A stretch of DNA of 64,000 nucleotides from Mycobacterium sp. (lineage in GTDB: Bacteria; Actinomycetota; Actinomycetes; Mycobacteriales; Mycobacteriaceae). The translations under genes and the position numbers were made by a program. Shown here piece by piece: positions 1-11,523 of this stretch. The stretch covers positions 124,001 to 188,000 of the forward strand of contig NZ_JASBVP010000006.1 of the NCBI RefSeq assembly GCF_029961025.1, given 5' to 3'. Each line of letters begins with the position of its first letter. Position 1 is the stretch's first letter. The notes under the pieces were generated by a model. The model was not told where the DNA came from. It made no database searches and was given only the letters and a program-made list of their open reading frames with translations.

Positions 1-3000
1 AGCCCGCCCTGTTCGCCATGCAGGTCGCGCTCGCCGCCACCATGACGTCATACGGGGTCCGGCCGGGCGCGGTCATCGGGCATTCGATGGGCGAGGTGGC
101 CGCCGCTGTGGTCGCCGGCGCGCTGTCGCCTCACGACGGCGTGCGGGTAAGCTGCCGGCGGTCCCGGCTGATGTCCCGCCTGTCCGGCGCCGGCGCCATG
201 GCGTCGGTGGAGCTGCCTGCCCAACAAGTGCTGGCCGAACTGACGCCGCGCGGCGTGAACGACGTCGTCTTGTCGGTGGTCGCCTCCCCGCGGTCGACCG
301 TCGTGGGCGGCGCCGCGCACGCGGTTCGCGACCTGGTCGCGGCGTGGGAACGGCGTGGCCTTCTGGCCCGCGAGGTGGCCGTGGACGTCGCCTCGCACTC
401 GCCGCAAGTCGACCCCATACTCGGCGAGCTTGCCGACGCCCTGGCGGAGCTCACGCCGATGACACCGCAGATTCGGTTCTACTCCGCGACCCTGTTCGAC
501 CCGCGCGAGCAGCCCGTGTGCGACGCCGGCTATTGGGTGGACAATCTGCGTCACACCGTGCGGTTCGCCGCGGCGGTGCAGGCGGCGTTGCAAGACGGGC
601 ACCGGGTTTTCGCCGAACTCGCCCCGCACCCCCTGCTCATCCACGCCGTCGAGGAGACCGCCCGAAGCCTCGAGGTGCCGGTGGCGGCGCTGGCGTGCAT
701 GCGGCGGGACCAGGCGCTCCCGCACGGGCTGCTCGGCTTTCTGGCGGACCTGCACAGCGCCGGCGCCGCGGTGGACTTCTCGGCGCTGTACCCGCACGGG
801 CGGCTGTTGGACGCGCCGCTGCCGACCTGGACCCACCGGCAGTTTCTCCTGGCCCGCGACGGTCGGGAGGCGGGCGGGGCCAGCGCCGTCGCCGGGCATC
901 CGCTGCTGGGCCCGCATGTGCGGCTGATGGAGGAACCCGAGCGTCACGCCTGGCACGCGGAACTCGGCACCGACGCGCAGCCCTGGCTGGGCGACCATCG
1001 AGTACATCAGGTAGCCGCCCTTCCGGGGGCGGCTTACTGCGAGATGGCGTTGGCGGCGGCGCAGACGGTCCTCGGCGACGGGTCCGAGGTGCGTGACCTC
1101 CGCTTCGAGCAGCTGCTGCTGCTCGACGACCGGTCGGCGGTCGGCTCGGTCGCCTCGGTGACGGCCCCCGGTGCCGCCACTTTCGCCGTGGAGACGAACC
1201 GCCACGGCGAGCGTGTGCGGCTGGCCTCCGCGGTGCTGTGCGCCCCGGACGGCGAGGACCGGCGGCCCGGGTACGACCCGGCCGCGCTGCTGGCCGCGCA
1301 CCCGCGCCGGGTGACCGGCAGCGAGCTGCGCCGGTCGTTGGACACCCGAGGCATTCACCTCGGTCCCGCCTTTAGCGGTCTGACCGCGGTGCACACCGCG
1401 GCCGGGGTCAATCCCACCGTAGTGGCCGAGGTGACCCTACCCAGCCCGATTCGCCCGGAGGGGGGGCGCTTCGGTGTTCACCCCGCCTTGCTGGACGCGT
1501 GTTTCCAGTCCGTTGCGGCGCACCCCGCCGTCCAGGACGCCGACCACGGCGGGCTGCTGCTGCCGGTGAGCGTGCGCCGGTTGCGCGCCTACGGCCCGGC
1601 CCGCTCCGCCCGCTACTGCTATGCCCGGGTGACCGCGGCCGACACCGCCGGAATCGAGGCCGACCTGGACGTGCTGGATGAGCAGGGGACGGCCCTGCTC
1701 ATCGTGCGGGGGTTGCGCATCGGCACCGGAGCCGCCGCGGGCGCCGAGCGGGATCACGTGTGTGGCGAGCGGCTGCTGACGGTCGAATGGCGGCGGTGCG
1801 AGCTTCCCGAGGTGGACCACCCCAACCCGGGGACGTGGCTGCTGATCAGCACGTCGACCGCCGCAGATGTCATGGCCACCAGGCTGACCGACGCGCTGAA
1901 GCTCAGCGGCGCGCACTGCACGACCATGTGCTGGCCGCAGCAGGCCGACCACGAAGCCACCGCCTTAACGCTGGGCTCGCACCTCGGCTCCGGCGGGTTC
2001 AGCGGGGTGGTGGTGCTCACCGGACCGCGCACCGGCGACCCGGATGACCGATGCGGGCTGCGGGCGCTAGAACACGTGCACCACCTGGTGCGGGTGGCGC
2101 GGGGACTGGCGGAATTCCCCGGCGAGTCACCGCGGCTCTACGTGGTGACCGGTGCGGCCCAGGCGGTGCTGCCCGGCGACGAGGTCAACCTGGAGCACGC
2201 CGGGCTGCGTGGCCTGATCCGGGTGATCGGCGCCGAACACCCCCAGCTGCGCGCGACCGTAATCGACGTGGACGAGCGGACCGACGCCGAGCGGGTGGCC
2301 CGGCAGTTGATGGCCGGATCCGAGGAGGACGAGACCGCCTGGCGCCACGGCGAGTGGTTTACCGCCCGGTTGTGCTCGAGTCCGCTGCGGCCCGACGAGC
2401 GGCGAACCACGATCGCCGACCACGAACGCGACGGGATGCGCCTGCAGATCCGCACACCCGGTGACCTGCAGACACTGGAACTGGTGGCGGCCGATCGGGT
2501 TCCGCCGGGTCCGGGGCAAATCGAGGTGGCGGTCAACGCCTCCAGCGTCAACTTCGCCGATGTCCTGGTGGCCTTCGGTCGATACCCGGGTTTTGAGGGT
2601 TGGTCGCCACAGTTGGGTGCCGACTTCGCCGGGGTGGTGACCGCGGTCGGGCCCGATGTCACCGACCACCGGGTCGGTGACCATGTGGCCGGCATCTCCC
2701 CCAACGGCTGCTGGGGCACGTTCGTCACCTGCGACGCCCGCCTTGCCGTGACCCTGCCGCCGGGTGTGACCGATTACCAGGCGGCCGCGGTGGCCACCGC
2801 GCACGCCACCGCCTGGCACGGTCTGCACAATCTGGCCGGAGTCACGGCCGGTGAGCGGGTGTTGATTCACTCGGCGACCGGGGGGGTGGGGCAGGCGGCC
2901 ATCGCGATAGCTCGCAGGGCCGGAGCCGAGATCTTCGCCACGGCGGGCAGCCCAGAGCGCCGGGAACTGCTGCGCAGTCGGGGTATCGAGCACGTCTATG

Positions 3001-4508
3001 ACTCACGAAGCACCGAGTTCGCCGAGCTGATCCGCCGGGACACCGACGGCTACGGCGTCGACATCGTGCTCAACTCGCTGCCCGGGGCGGCTCAGCGTGC
3101 CGGGCTGGAATTGCTGGCGTTCGGTGGCCGGTTCGTCGAGATCGGCAAGCGTGACATCTACGGCGACACGCGGTTGGGGCTGTTCCCGTTCCGGCGCAAT
3201 CTCACATTTCACGCCGTCGATCTGGGGCTGCTGGCCGCCACCCACCCGGGGCGGGTCCGAGACGTGCTGCAGACGGTGTTGCGCCTCATTGCCGACGGCG
3301 CGCTGCCGGCGCCGGAGTACACCCGCTACCCGCTCGCCGACGCGGCCACCGCGATCCGGGTGATGAGCGCCGCCCGGCACACCGGCAAACTCGTGCTCGA
3401 CATCGCTCACCGCGGGCGCAGCCGCGCGGTGGTGCCGCCGGAGCGGGCGCCGGTTGTCCGCCGCGACGGCGCCTACATCATCACCGGTGGCCTGGGTGGC
3501 CTGGGGCTCTTCCTCGCCGGGAAGATGGCCGAGGCGGGCGCCGGCCGGATCGTCTTGGGCTCTCGTTCCCGGCCCGACGCGAAAGCGCGGCAGGCCCTCG
3601 AACGGATCCGGGCCACCGGAGCCGACGTCGTGGTGGAGTGCGGTGACATCGCCGAACCGCAGACGGCGCACCGGTTGGTGAGCGTGGCGAGCGTCACCGG
3701 GCTTCCGGTGCGCGGTGTGCTGCACGCGGCGGCGGTGGTCGAGGACGCCACCCTGCCCAACATCACCGCGGAGCTGCTCGAGCGGGACTGGGCGCCGAAA
3801 GTCTACGGTGCCTGGAATTTGCACCGGGCCACCGCCACCCTGCAACTGGACTGGTTCTGCTCGTTCTCGTCGGCGGCCGCCCTGGTGGGCTCACCCGGTC
3901 AGGGCGCATACGCCGCGGCCAACAGCTGGCTGGATGCTTTCACCCACTGGCGTCGGGCCAAGGGTCTTCCGGCCACCGCGATCGCCTGGGGAGCGTGGGC
4001 CGACATCGGCCGCGCAACCGCGTTCGCGGCTGGCTTCGACACCGCGATCGACCCCGAGGAGGGCGCCCGCGCCTTTCGGGTGTTGCTCTCCCACGATCGC
4101 GCATACAGCGGCTACGCCCCGGTCATCGGGGCACCGTGGTTGACGGCGTTCGCGCAGCGCAGCCCGTTCGCCGAAGCCTTCCGGCCCACCGCGCAAAGCC
4201 GCTCGGCCGTCGCCACATTCCGGGCCGAGCTAACCGCGCTGCCCCCCGACGAACGGTCCACGAGGGTTCGGCGCCTGGTCTCCGAGCAGGTCAGCCTGAT
4301 TCTGCGCCGCACGGTCGACCCGGACCGCCCGCTGTCGGAGTACGGGCTTGACTCGCTGGGCAACCTCGAACTGCGCACCCGCATAGAAACCGAAGCAGGG
4401 GTCCGGATCAACCCCACCGACATCACCACCGTGCGGGGTGTGGCGGCGCAGGTGTGCGATGCGCTGGCCGGCCCGGAGCCCGGACCGGCATCCGGGTCCG
4501 AACCCTGA
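1..4508 (+). CDS. Type I polyketide synthase, Mas/Pks2 family (5'-truncated by window)
   Basis: This is the 3' part of an iterative, fully reducing modular PKS. The reading frame is open from base 3, so the gene starts outside the window. Domains in order are: an acyltransferase with the nucleophile motif GHSMGE (Ser codon near 84) and VASHS, the signature of methylmalonyl selection; a dehydratase from about 896 with DHRVHQ and [10 protein letters not shown]; an enoyl reductase at about 2437-3400 with the NADPH loop HSATGGVGQ; a ketoreductase at about 3470-4040 with TGGLGGLG and the catalytic Tyr in GQGAYAAAN; and an acyl carrier domain at about 4260-4480 with the phosphopantetheine Ser in YGLDSLGN (codon near 4353). 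The same set occurs in Mas, Pks2 and Pks5, which make methyl-branched fatty acids. The PapA, glycosyltransferase, GAP and FadD neighbours suggest the chain is esterified to a glycolipid. The exact product cannot be read from the sequence. Confidence 0.95.
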   Translation, partial: PALFAMQVALAATMTSYGVRPGAVIGHSMGEVAAAVVAGALSPHDGVRVSCRRSRLMSRLSGAGAMASVELPAQQVLAELTPRGVNDVVLSVVASPRSTVVGGAAHAVRDLVAAWERRGLLAREVAVDVASHSPQVDPILGELADALAELTPMTPQIRFYSATLFDPREQPVCDAGYWVDNLRHTVRFAAAVQAALQDGHRVFAELAPHPLLIHAVEETARSLEVPVAALACMRRDQALPHGLLGFLADLHSAGAAVDFSALYPHGRLLDAPLPTWTHRQFLLARDGREAGGASAVAGHPLLGPHVRLMEEPERHAWHAELGTDAQPWLGDHRVHQVAALPGAAYCEMALAAAQTVLGDGSEVRDLRFEQLLLLDDRSAVGSVASVTAPGAATFAVETNRHGERVRLASAVLCAPDGEDRRPGYDPAALLAAHPRRVTGSELRRSLDTRGIHLGPAFSGLTAVHTAAGVNPTVVAEVTLPSPIRPEGGRFGVHPALLDACFQSVAAHPAVQDADHGGLLLPVSVRRLRAYGPARSARYCYARVTAADTAGIEADLDVLDEQGTALLIVRGLRIGTGAAAGAERDHVCGERLLTVEWRRCELPEVDHPNPGTWLLISTSTAADVMATRLTDALKLSGAHCTTMCWPQQADHEATALTLGSHLGSGGFSGVVVLTGPRTGDPDDRCGLRALEHVHHLVRVARGLAEFPGESPRLYVVTGAAQAVLPGDEVNLEHAGLRGLIRVIGAEHPQLRATVIDVDERTDAERVARQLMAGSEEDETAWRHGEWFTARLCSSPLRPDERRTTIADHERDGMRLQIRTPGDLQTLELVAADRVPPGPGQIEVAVNASSVNFADVLVAFGRYPGFEGWSPQLGADFAGVVTAVGPDVTDHRVGDHVAGISPNGCWGTFVTCDARLAVTLPPGVTDYQAAAVATAHATAWHGLHNLAGVTAGERVLIHSATGGVGQAAIAIARRAGAEIFATAGSPERRELLRSRGIEHVYDSRSTEFAELIRRDTDGYGVDIVLNSLPGAAQRAGLELLAFGGRFVEIGKRDIYGDTRLGLFPFRRNLTFHAVDLGLLAATHPGRVRDVLQTVLRLIADGALPAPEYTRYPLADAATAIRVMSAARHTGKLVLDIAHRGRSRAVVPPERAPVVRRDGAYIITGGLGGLGLFLAGKMAEAGAGRIVLGSRSRPDAKARQALERIRATGADVVVECGDIAEPQTAHRLVSVASVTGLPVRGVLHAAAVVEDATLPNITAELLERDWAPKVYGAWNLHRATATLQLDWFCSFSSAAALVGSPGQGAYAAANSWLDAFTHWRRAKGLPATAIAWGAWADIGRATAFAAGFDTAIDPEEGARAFRVLLSHDRAYSGYAPVIGAPWLTAFAQRSPFAEAFRPTAQSRSAVATFRAELTALPPDERSTRVRRLVSEQVSLILRRTVDPDRPLSEYGLDSLGNLELRTRIETEAGVRINPTDITTVRGVAAQVCDALAGPEPGPASGSEP

Positions 4509-4557
4509 CGGCGGGGGATCCGCTGAACGCCGCAGCCGCCGGAGCATTGGAGGGACC

Positions 4558-6009
4558 GTGATTGCAGTAGGGAAGGTGACGGTAGGGCCGATCCGCGACT
4601 GGGCGCCGGCGGCAGGTTCGGTGGTGTGCTGGCAGGCCACACCCGCGGCACTGGCGGCGGCCCGGCAGGCCCCGGCCAGTGCGGTACCCGCCAGCTATCA
4701 GCAGGCCCAACATCTTCGCCGCTTTGTTGACTACGCGGCCCAGGGTATCGATATGTCGCGGCTGCTCACCGCCTGTTGGGACGTCCCGGGCCGATGCGAC
4801 ATCCGTGCCATGACGCACGTCATCAACGCGCACCTGCGCCGGCACGACACGTATCACAGCTGGTTCGAGTGCAGCGACGCCGGAGTCATCGTCCGCCGCA
4901 CCATCCGCGAACCGGCCGATATCGCGTTCGCCTCGACCCGGCTGGGCGAGATCACCCCGGGCGAGCTACGACGCCAGGCGCTGAGCACCCCGAATCCGCT
5001 GCAGTGGGATTCCTTCCGCTTCATGGTCATCCAGCGCCCGGACCACTTCACGTTTTGCCTGTGTGTCGACCACGTCCACATCGACGCGATGTTCGTGGGC
5101 GTGGCATTCGTGGAGCTTCATATGATGTACGCCGCCCTGGTGGCCGGCGCGGCGCCGCTGTCGCTTCCGGCCGCGGGCAGCTACGACGATTACTGTGTGC
5201 GCCAACACCGGGAGCTATCCGCCCTGACATTAGCGTCCCCGCCGGTGCGCAGATGGGTGGAGTTCTTCGACAAAAATAACGGAACCCTGCCGGAATTCCC
5301 GCTGCCGGTCGCCGATGAGCCGGTTCCCTGCGACATGATGGGCATTCGGTTGCTCGATGAGCGGCAGACAGCCCGGTTCGAATCCGCGTGCCTGGCCGCG
5401 GGGGCGCGTTTCAGCGGCGGTGTGTTCGCCTGCGCCGCGCTCATCGAACACGAGTTGATCGGCGCGGAAACCTATTACGGGATTATTCCGGTCGATACCC
5501 GCAGCACCCAGGCGGACCTGATGACGACCGGGTGGTTTGTCGGCTTTGTTCCGCTCACCGTGCCCGTCGGGACCTCCTTCGCCGAAACCGTCCGTGCCGC
5601 CCAGGGATCTTTCGACTCGGGTAAAGAGTGCGCGCGTGTGCCGATCGATCGCGTCCTGGAACTGGCGCCGAGCCTGAGAATGCCGCAACGGGGTACCCCG
5701 TTGCTGTTTTACCTCGATGCCGGCGTTCCGCCCTTGTCGGCCGTCGTCACGTCACAGCTGGAGGGCATGAACGCCGGGCTGTATCACGACGGCCGGATTC
5801 CGTCTCAGGTCGCTATCCGGGTGAATCGGCTCGAGAACGAAACACAGATGATCGTGTTGTTCCCGGACAACCCGATCGCCCGGGAATCGATCACCCGCTA
5901 CCTGGCGGTCGCGAAATCCGTGTATGTCCGGGTCGCCGAGCAGGGCGGCGCAATGAAGCCTCGGCCCGACGGCGCGCGCCTCCGCCACCAGTTGGCCTGC
6001 CGGGTGTGA
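4558..6009 (+). CDS. PapA-type acyltransferase (polyketide-associated)
   Basis: A condensation-superfamily acyltransferase of 483 residues, close in length and in remembered sequence to PapA1/PapA2/PapA3 of sulfolipid and polyacyltrehalose synthesis. It probably moves the acyl chain from the upstream PKS to a sugar or trehalose hydroxyl in the cytoplasm. The catalytic HxxxD is seen as DHVHID, roughly a third of the way through the protein. The frame is open further upstream into the PKS, but GTG at 4558 is chosen because a GGAGG-like site precedes it and the N-terminus then aligns with PapA proteins. It lies 49 bp after the PKS stop, so co-transcription is likely. Donor and acceptor are inferred, not seen. 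Confidence 0.9.
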   Translation: MIAVGKVTVGPIRDWAPAAGSVVCWQATPAALAAARQAPASAVPASYQQAQHLRRFVDYAAQGIDMSRLLTACWDVPGRCDIRAMTHVINAHLRRHDTYHSWFECSDAGVIVRRTIREPADIAFASTRLGEITPGELRRQALSTPNPLQWDSFRFMVIQRPDHFTFCLCVDHVHIDAMFVGVAFVELHMMYAALVAGAAPLSLPAAGSYDDYCVRQHRELSALTLASPPVRRWVEFFDKNNGTLPEFPLPVADEPVPCDMMGIRLLDERQTARFESACLAAGARFSGGVFACAALIEHELIGAETYYGIIPVDTRSTQADLMTTGWFVGFVPLTVPVGTSFAETVRAAQGSFDSGKECARVPIDRVLELAPSLRMPQRGTPLLFYLDAGVPPLSAVVTSQLEGMNAGLYHDGRIPSQVAIRVNRLENETQMIVLFPDNPIARESITRYLAVAKSVYVRVAEQGGAMKPRPDGARLRHQLACRV

Positions 6010-6076
6010 CACGCGCGACTGCCGCACCGGCTCTTGGCATCCGGGGTCCGGGAAAAGCGGGAGGCAAGGGCCGCTG

Positions 6077-7312
6077 ATGAAATTTGCTCTGGCCGTCCAT
6101 GGGTCACGCGGCGATGTCGAACCGCACGCGGCCGTCGCCCTGGAGTTGCTGCGCCGCGGGCACGACGTGCGCCTCGCGGTCCCGCCCGACCTGCACGGCT
6201 TGACGGAGTCGGCGGGGCTCGCCGCCCTCGCCTACGGTCCGGATACGCGGGAGGTGCTTTTCGGCAAAGTCTGGGGGAAAAAGAATCCGATCAAGCTGTC
6301 CGCCTGGAAAAACTACCTTGGCCGAGTCTGGCTGGAGATGGGCACGACGCTGACCGCCCTGGCGGACGGGGCTGATCTGCTGGTGACCGGCAGTGTGCAT
6401 CAGGGACTGGCCGCCAACGTGGCGGAGTATTACGACATTCCGCTGGCGAGCCTGCACTCGATGCCGATTCGGGTCAACGGGCAGCTTGTTGCGGGCCTGC
6501 CCTCGCCGGTGACCCGCGCGGCGATTTGGGGGTTCTGGTGGGCACATTGGCGCCTGACGAGGGAGGCGGAAAACGCCCAGCGCCGGGATCTGGGCCTGCC
6601 GAAGACGACCGCTCCCTCGACACAGCGGATCGTGCGACGCGGAGCCCTCGAGATCCAGGCCTACGAGGAATTCTTCTTCCCCGGGCTGGCGGCAGAATGG
6701 GCGCACTGCGACGGCCGGCGGCCCTTCGTCGGCGCGCTGACGATGCAGTTGCCGACGGCGGCCGATGACGAAGTCCTGTCGTGGATTGCCGCCGGAACCC
6801 CACCGATCTACTTCAGCTTCGGCAGCACACCGATCCGATCACCCGCCGACACGGTCGCCATGATCACGGCGGCCTGTGAACAGCTAGGCGAGCGGGCCCT
6901 GGTTCACTCGGGCGCGCATGACTTCAGCGGCATCCCGCATGCCGGGCACGTCAAGGTTGTCGGCGCACTGAACTACGGGGCCGTCCTTCCCGCGTGCCGG
7001 GCAATCGTGCACCACGGCGGCGCCGGCACCACCGCCGCGGGTCTGCGAGCCGGCATTCCGACGTTGATCCTGTGGATCAGAAACGAGCAGCCGCTCTGGG
7101 GGGCGGTGGTCAAACGACTGAAAGTCGGTTCCTCCCAGCGTCTTTCGAGCACTACTCGAAAGTCGTTGGTGGCCGGCCTGCGCGGAATCCTCGGGGCGGA
7201 ATGCTCCGCCCGGGCCCGCGAGATCGCCTCCAGGATGACCACACCCGACGTCAGCGTCGCGGCCGCAGCCGATCTCCTGGAAAACGCCGCCGGCTCGGGG
7301 CGGGTCGGCTGA
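6077..7312 (+). CDS. GT1-family glycosyltransferase (GtfA/Rv1524-like)
   Basis: A 411-residue nucleotide-sugar glycosyltransferase of the GT-B fold. The N-terminus has the typical acceptor-domain start with HGSRGDVEPH, and the C-terminal half has the donor-binding signature HHGGAGTTAAGLRAGIP. It resembles the rhamnosyl- and glucosyltransferases of glycopeptidolipid loci and Rv1524/Rv1526c near pks5 in M. tuberculosis. It is likely to add a sugar to the lipid made by the adjacent PKS/PapA pair. Its stop overlaps the start of the GAP-family gene (TGATG), indicating translational coupling. The sugar and acceptor cannot be told from sequence. Confidence 0.9.
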   Translation: MKFALAVHGSRGDVEPHAAVALELLRRGHDVRLAVPPDLHGLTESAGLAALAYGPDTREVLFGKVWGKKNPIKLSAWKNYLGRVWLEMGTTLTALADGADLLVTGSVHQGLAANVAEYYDIPLASLHSMPIRVNGQLVAGLPSPVTRAAIWGFWWAHWRLTREAENAQRRDLGLPKTTAPSTQRIVRRGALEIQAYEEFFFPGLAAEWAHCDGRRPFVGALTMQLPTAADDEVLSWIAAGTPPIYFSFGSTPIRSPADTVAMITAACEQLGERALVHSGAHDFSGIPHAGHVKVVGALNYGAVLPACRAIVHHGGAGTTAAGLRAGIPTLILWIRNEQPLWGAVVKRLKVGSSQRLSSTTRKSLVAGLRGILGAECSARAREIASRMTTPDVSVAAAADLLENAAGSGRVG

Positions 7313-8034
7313 TGGACGCGGTGCTGGCGATGGCACTCATCGCGGCGGCCAACCCGGTGCGGCTCGGTGTCGCGCTGCTCTTGATTTCCCGGCCACGGCC
7401 CCTGCTCAACCTGCTCACGTTCTGGCTGGGCGCCATGACAACGGGTCTCACCGCGGGCCTGTGCCTGCTGGCAGCGGTGCACGACTTCGGTCCGACGGTT
7501 ACCCAGTCGGTGTCCGCGCTGGCGTCAAGCTCCGTCGCACGCCGGGCGCACATCGCGATCGGGATAGTCGTGTTGTCGGCCGCCGCGCTGATCGCAGTGG
7601 GCTTTTCGGTCCGGCGGATCCGGACACCGAGCATGGGCGGCGGTGTCTGGGCCGCGGCGCCGCAGCCGCGCACGCCCGGCGCGGTCACCCGGCTGCGGGG
7701 CCGCGCTCGAGATGTGCTGCACGGCAAGTCGTTGTGGCCGGCGTTCGTGGTCGGTCTCAGCTCCGGATTCCCCGCCGTCGAGTACCCGGTGGCACTGGCC
7801 GTGATTGCGGCCTCGGGAGGCACCATCGGCACGCAGCTCGGCGCCGTCGTGATGTTCGTCGTGGTGATGCTCGCGGTCATCGAGATCCCGCTCCTCAGCT
7901 ACCCGGCCAGGCCGGCGCAAACGCACGCGGTCATGATGCAATTACACGAGTGGGTGCGGCCTCGCCGCCGCCGGATCCTGGCCCTCAGTCTCGGCGCGGT
8001 GGCGGTCTTGATCATGGCTACCGGGATAAGCTAA
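7312..8034 (+). CDS. GAP/Sap-family membrane protein (glycolipid export)
   Basis: A 240-residue integral membrane protein with about six hydrophobic segments: two near the N-terminus, one around residue 85, and three in the last 100 residues, the last ending at the C-terminus. The spacing and the SLWPAFVVGLSSGFPAVEYP segment fit the GAP (GPL addressing protein) family, which is required for moving glycopeptidolipids or lipooligosaccharides to the mycobacterial surface. ATG at 7312 overlaps the glycosyltransferase stop. It is the last gene of the plus-strand lipid operon and runs tail to tail with fadD. The export role is inferred from family and context. Confidence 0.85.
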   Translation: MDAVLAMALIAAANPVRLGVALLLISRPRPLLNLLTFWLGAMTTGLTAGLCLLAAVHDFGPTVTQSVSALASSSVARRAHIAIGIVVLSAAALIAVGFSVRRIRTPSMGGGVWAAAPQPRTPGAVTRLRGRARDVLHGKSLWPAFVVGLSSGFPAVEYPVALAVIAASGGTIGTQLGAVVMFVVVMLAVIEIPLLSYPARPAQTHAVMMQLHEWVRPRRRRILALSLGAVAVLIMATGIS

Positions 8035-8094
8035 CCCGCTAGTCCGGGTGGCGCGGTGTGCGAAAACCCCTGGTGCCCCACGCAGTTACTCGGC

Positions 8095-9855
8095 TTAGCC
8101 GTAGCCGTCCAGGCGGACGAACTGACTTTGCCGGTACCGCTCGGCACACGCCGCCCGCCTGACCTTGCCGCTGGTGGTCAACGGGATCGAACCCGGGGGC
8201 ACCAGCACGAGATCCGCGACACTAAGGCCGTGCGAGCGCGATATCGCCGAGGTTATGTCCCGCTTGACGGCGTCGAGCCGATCCTTCGCGTCCCGGTGGG
8301 ACTCGCCCCGGTGTTTGACTTCGACGATGGCGACGAGCTTTTCGGTGTGCGCATCGGAAACTGAGATCGCCGCACACCGGCCGTGGGTGATCTCCTGGAT
8401 GGTGGCCTCGATGTCGTCAGGAGAGTGGTTGCGCCCATACACGATCAACAGATCCTTGAGGCGTCCGACAATGAACAGCTCACCGTCGGACAAAAATCCC
8501 GAGTCACCGGTTCGCAGCCAGGGTCCCTCGGGCGTTCCCGGGGACGGGTCGGCAAGCCGTGCGCCGAAGGTGCTTTCGGTCTCCTCGGGTTTCCGCCAGT
8601 AACCCCTCGCGACGTTAGCGCCGTGCACCCAGATCTCCCCGACGGTTCCCGGCGAGCACTCGCTACGTGTCTCGGGATCGACGATGCGCACCATCGGCGA
8701 CCGCGGCACACCGTAGCTGACTAGCGGTGTGCCCCGATCGTTTTCGCAGCGTTCGGCGCGCCCGGTCGCGAGCTTCTCGGATTCGAAGTGCACGACGGCC
8801 GGTGGCTGGGCACCGGTGCGGGTCGCCACATACACCGTTGCCTCGGCCAGCCCGTACGACGGCCGGATCGCCCGTCCGGGCAGATTGAAGCGGGCGAACC
8901 GGCGGGTGAAGCGACGCAGCGTCGCGGGCTGTACCCGCTCACTGCCGTTGATGATGATGAGCACCCCGCCGAGATCCTGCCCGGCCATGTCATGATCGGA
9001 CGTCTTTTGCGCCGCCAATTCAAAAGCGAAGTTCGGCGCCGCCGAGAACGCCCGGCTATGGCCGGCGAGCAATTGCATCCACCGGGCCGGCCGCTTGAGG
9101 AAGGACGCTGGGCTGGTCAGCACGGCGGGAAGGCCGGCGAGCAGCGGGAGGAAAATCCCCAGCACCAAGCCCATGTCGTGATAGAAGGGCAGCCACGACA
9201 CCACGGTGGTGTCTGCCGGGGCCACCTTTCCGAATTCCAGGAAGTAGTCGGACATGAGCTGATCGAAATTGGCGAAAAGGTTCCCGGCGGAGACCATCAC
9301 CCCGGCGGCCTCCCGCGTCGACCCGGAGGTGTATTGCAAATACGCTGCATCCGAGTCGATTTCACGTCTAACGGCAGACCCTCGCGGGGGGTCAAGGTCG
9401 AGCACATCCACCTCGATGACTGCCACGGCGGACCGGCCGGACTGCGGCGCGGCGTAGGGGGCCACAGCTCCTGCCGCGGCGGATGTCGTGAGAATTGCCG
9501 TCGGCGCGGCGTCCCGCAGCACCGATGTGACTCGCTCATCATGGGCGCCACCCTGCGGAACCGACAGCGGAACCGCGATCTGCCCCGCCTGCAGCGCGCC
9601 GAGAAACGCCACGATGTAGTCAAGCCCCTGTGGTGCCGCTATCACGGCGCGGTCTCCCGTCGAGCCGCAATTCTCGAGCATCCGCGCAACGTGTCCTGTC
9701 CGACGATACAGCTGCGACCACGTCAGGCTCTCGGCAACGCCGTCCCAGTCCCGTTCGTAATCCACGAACGTGTATGCCGTGTCTTCGGGCTGCAGGCTGG
9801 CGCGCTCACGCAGCACCGTCACCAGGGGGGACTCGGCCATCGGCATCGCGATCAC
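8095..9855 (-). CDS. Fatty acyl-AMP ligase (FadD23-like)
   Basis: A 586-residue acyl-adenylating enzyme. It has the ATP-binding motif YTSGSTR, the [14 protein letters not shown] stretch typical of FAALs, the adenylate motif [11 protein letters not shown], and the C-terminal hinge and lysine region [18 protein letters not shown] and TTSGKVRRA. It closely resembles FadD23/FadD21, which load fatty acyl-AMP onto a PKS. The starter unit for the convergent PKS is the likely product. Three in-frame starts lie close together (GTG 9855, ATG 9846, ATG 9840) and none has a strong ribosome-binding site, so the true N-terminus is uncertain by a few residues. Confidence 0.93.
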   Translation of the reverse strand: MIAMPMAESPLVTVLRERASLQPEDTAYTFVDYERDWDGVAESLTWSQLYRRTGHVARMLENCGSTGDRAVIAAPQGLDYIVAFLGALQAGQIAVPLSVPQGGAHDERVTSVLRDAAPTAILTTSAAAGAVAPYAAPQSGRSAVAVIEVDVLDLDPPRGSAVRREIDSDAAYLQYTSGSTREAAGVMVSAGNLFANFDQLMSDYFLEFGKVAPADTTVVSWLPFYHDMGLVLGIFLPLLAGLPAVLTSPASFLKRPARWMQLLAGHSRAFSAAPNFAFELAAQKTSDHDMAGQDLGGVLIIINGSERVQPATLRRFTRRFARFNLPGRAIRPSYGLAEATVYVATRTGAQPPAVVHFESEKLATGRAERCENDRGTPLVSYGVPRSPMVRIVDPETRSECSPGTVGEIWVHGANVARGYWRKPEETESTFGARLADPSPGTPEGPWLRTGDSGFLSDGELFIVGRLKDLLIVYGRNHSPDDIEATIQEITHGRCAAISVSDAHTEKLVAIVEVKHRGESHRDAKDRLDAVKRDITSAISRSHGLSVADLVLVPPGSIPLTTSGKVRRAACAERYRQSQFVRLDGYG

Positions 9856-9939
9856 CCACTATCGGTCGGCTATCCGGCGGTTGTGCCGGGCAGAAAGCAC
9901 CATGGGCGATCCGGTGGTTGTTTTCTCCATGCTGCTTTA

Positions 9940-11448
9940 CTAGTCGATCACACCGGTTAGGCCAAACTCCGCGAGCGTGTGCGCCGCCAACTCGCGCAAG
10001 TTCGGCTCGGCGCCGGGCGTCGGGTTCTTGGCGGCGAGGTGATAGGCGACGACGGTGATGAAGATCTTTGCCCCGATGCGTCCGGAAACCAGGAGGATCC
10101 CGCGGGGACGCTCGAAGCCTTGTGGGGTGAGCTGTTGTCGTAATCCCCGGATGAAGACCCGGTCGGCGTCGGTGCCGTCGGGGCGGCCGACCGCCGGGTC
10201 GAGGTCACCGAGGTTGGAACACCCCACGTCGGGATAGCCGTAGGCCGTTTCGGCCAGTTTCCGGGCCACCCGCTTGGGTGTGAACGGGGACAGCGCAAGC
10301 AGTCCCAACAGCTCCTCCGGTGTCTCGCGCAGGGTCTGCAGTTCCCGGCTGATCGCGCCGCGGACCTCGCGTAGCGTTGTCGTGACCCGCGCCGGCTCCA
10401 CGTCGACGATGACAAACGACAGGGCGTTCGCGCGGGTATCGCCCTCGATACGGTCGCTGACCGGGAAAGATATCCGCACCGTGCCGGCGGCTGCGTCGTG
10501 GAATCCAGAGCGCTCCGCGAGTTTCGCAGCGAACCCGGCGAATAACGAGTTACTCGTTCCGCCAAGGGATTTCGCACGATAATCCCAGTCGTCCAAATCG
10601 ATGTAGATGCTGATAGCCGGGGCACCGCGGTGAGCGGCGCCGCGCCGAATCGCGACGGGGCTTGATGCGCGCGATCGGGCACCGCCGGCCCGGCGCCGGC
10701 GAACCACGTGCGCCGCCGTGGCGAGCGCTCGCGCAGCCTGGGGTGCGTCCCGCGCGGTTTGGTAAGCGTCCTGGAGCACCGCACGCGTGCGGGTGCGTGA
10801 GTGCGGCGGCGGGTAACCCAACTGGGGGGTCGCACCCAAGACCGCGTCGGCTATCGCCCGGCACAACCCCATGCCGTCGACCAGGGTGTGCGATGCCACC
10901 AGGCTGACCGCCGCGGAGCCGTCCGTGAATGCAGCAACCCCGAGATGCCAGCCGGGCCCCAGTTGCGGATCGACGACGAGTTGCCCGCGTTCGTCAGCCC
11001 ACGCGCTGAGCTCGGCGCGCGGACGGGGACGGTCGGCGATATCGATGGCCGACGGCGCCGGGCAGGACACCCACCGGTGACGGGCGAACGGCAGCGGGGA
11101 ACACTCGATTCGCCGTCCCAGCAACCCCAGCCCGAGGTTGCGGTGAAAGCGCCGTACCCCATCGAGGTCGACGGCACGCTCATACACCCACACGCATTGG
11201 ATGACGGGTCCCTGGCCGGTGGCGCGCAGCAAGAGCCACGACGTCTGATCGGTGAATGCGAGCAGGTTCTGCATCGGATAGGAACGATATAAGAACAAAA
11301 GCAGCAAACAGCGCGGCTGTGGGCGGTGCGCGACGCGGATCTGTGCGGGCCGCAACGCGGTCGCGACGTTCTCATCGCCGATGTCAGGCCGCCCCTTCAC
11401 CGCGGCCGGCGTGGGGATCGGGCCGGCCGAACCCGACCAATCGGCCAT
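9940..11448 (-). CDS. Condensation-domain acyltransferase, PapA/WS-DGAT-like, function unknown
   Basis: A 502-residue protein with the acyltransferase active-site motif SHTLVDGMG (His near residue 187, HxxxDG). The rest is poorly conserved, with an Arg/Ala-rich linker at about residues 240-275 between the two presumed lobes. ATG 11448 is preceded by a well-spaced AGGAGA. An internal ATG at 11274 (MQNLLAFTDQ) looks like a more usual family N-terminus but has no clear ribosome-binding site, so the first 58 residues may be extra. It lies 84 bp upstream of fadD on the same strand and may share its operon. An acyl transfer step in the lipid locus is plausible but unproven. Confidence 0.7.
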   Translation of the reverse strand: MADWSGSAGPIPTPAAVKGRPDIGDENVATALRPAQIRVAHRPQPRCLLLLFLYRSYPMQNLLAFTDQTSWLLLRATGQGPVIQCVWVYERAVDLDGVRRFHRNLGLGLLGRRIECSPLPFARHRWVSCPAPSAIDIADRPRPRAELSAWADERGQLVVDPQLGPGWHLGVAAFTDGSAAVSLVASHTLVDGMGLCRAIADAVLGATPQLGYPPPHSRTRTRAVLQDAYQTARDAPQAARALATAAHVVRRRRAGGARSRASSPVAIRRGAAHRGAPAISIYIDLDDWDYRAKSLGGTSNSLFAGFAAKLAERSGFHDAAAGTVRISFPVSDRIEGDTRANALSFVIVDVEPARVTTTLREVRGAISRELQTLRETPEELLGLLALSPFTPKRVARKLAETAYGYPDVGCSNLGDLDPAVGRPDGTDADRVFIRGLRQQLTPQGFERPRGILLVSGRIGAKIFITVVAYHLAAKNPTPGAEPNLRELAAHTLAEFGLTGVID

Positions 11449-11523
11449 GGTCTCCTAGTTGCTACCAGACCTACTGCGCGGCAGTGGATTTGGTGCACCG
11501 GGTGCGATGCGGGCAGTCGGCGA

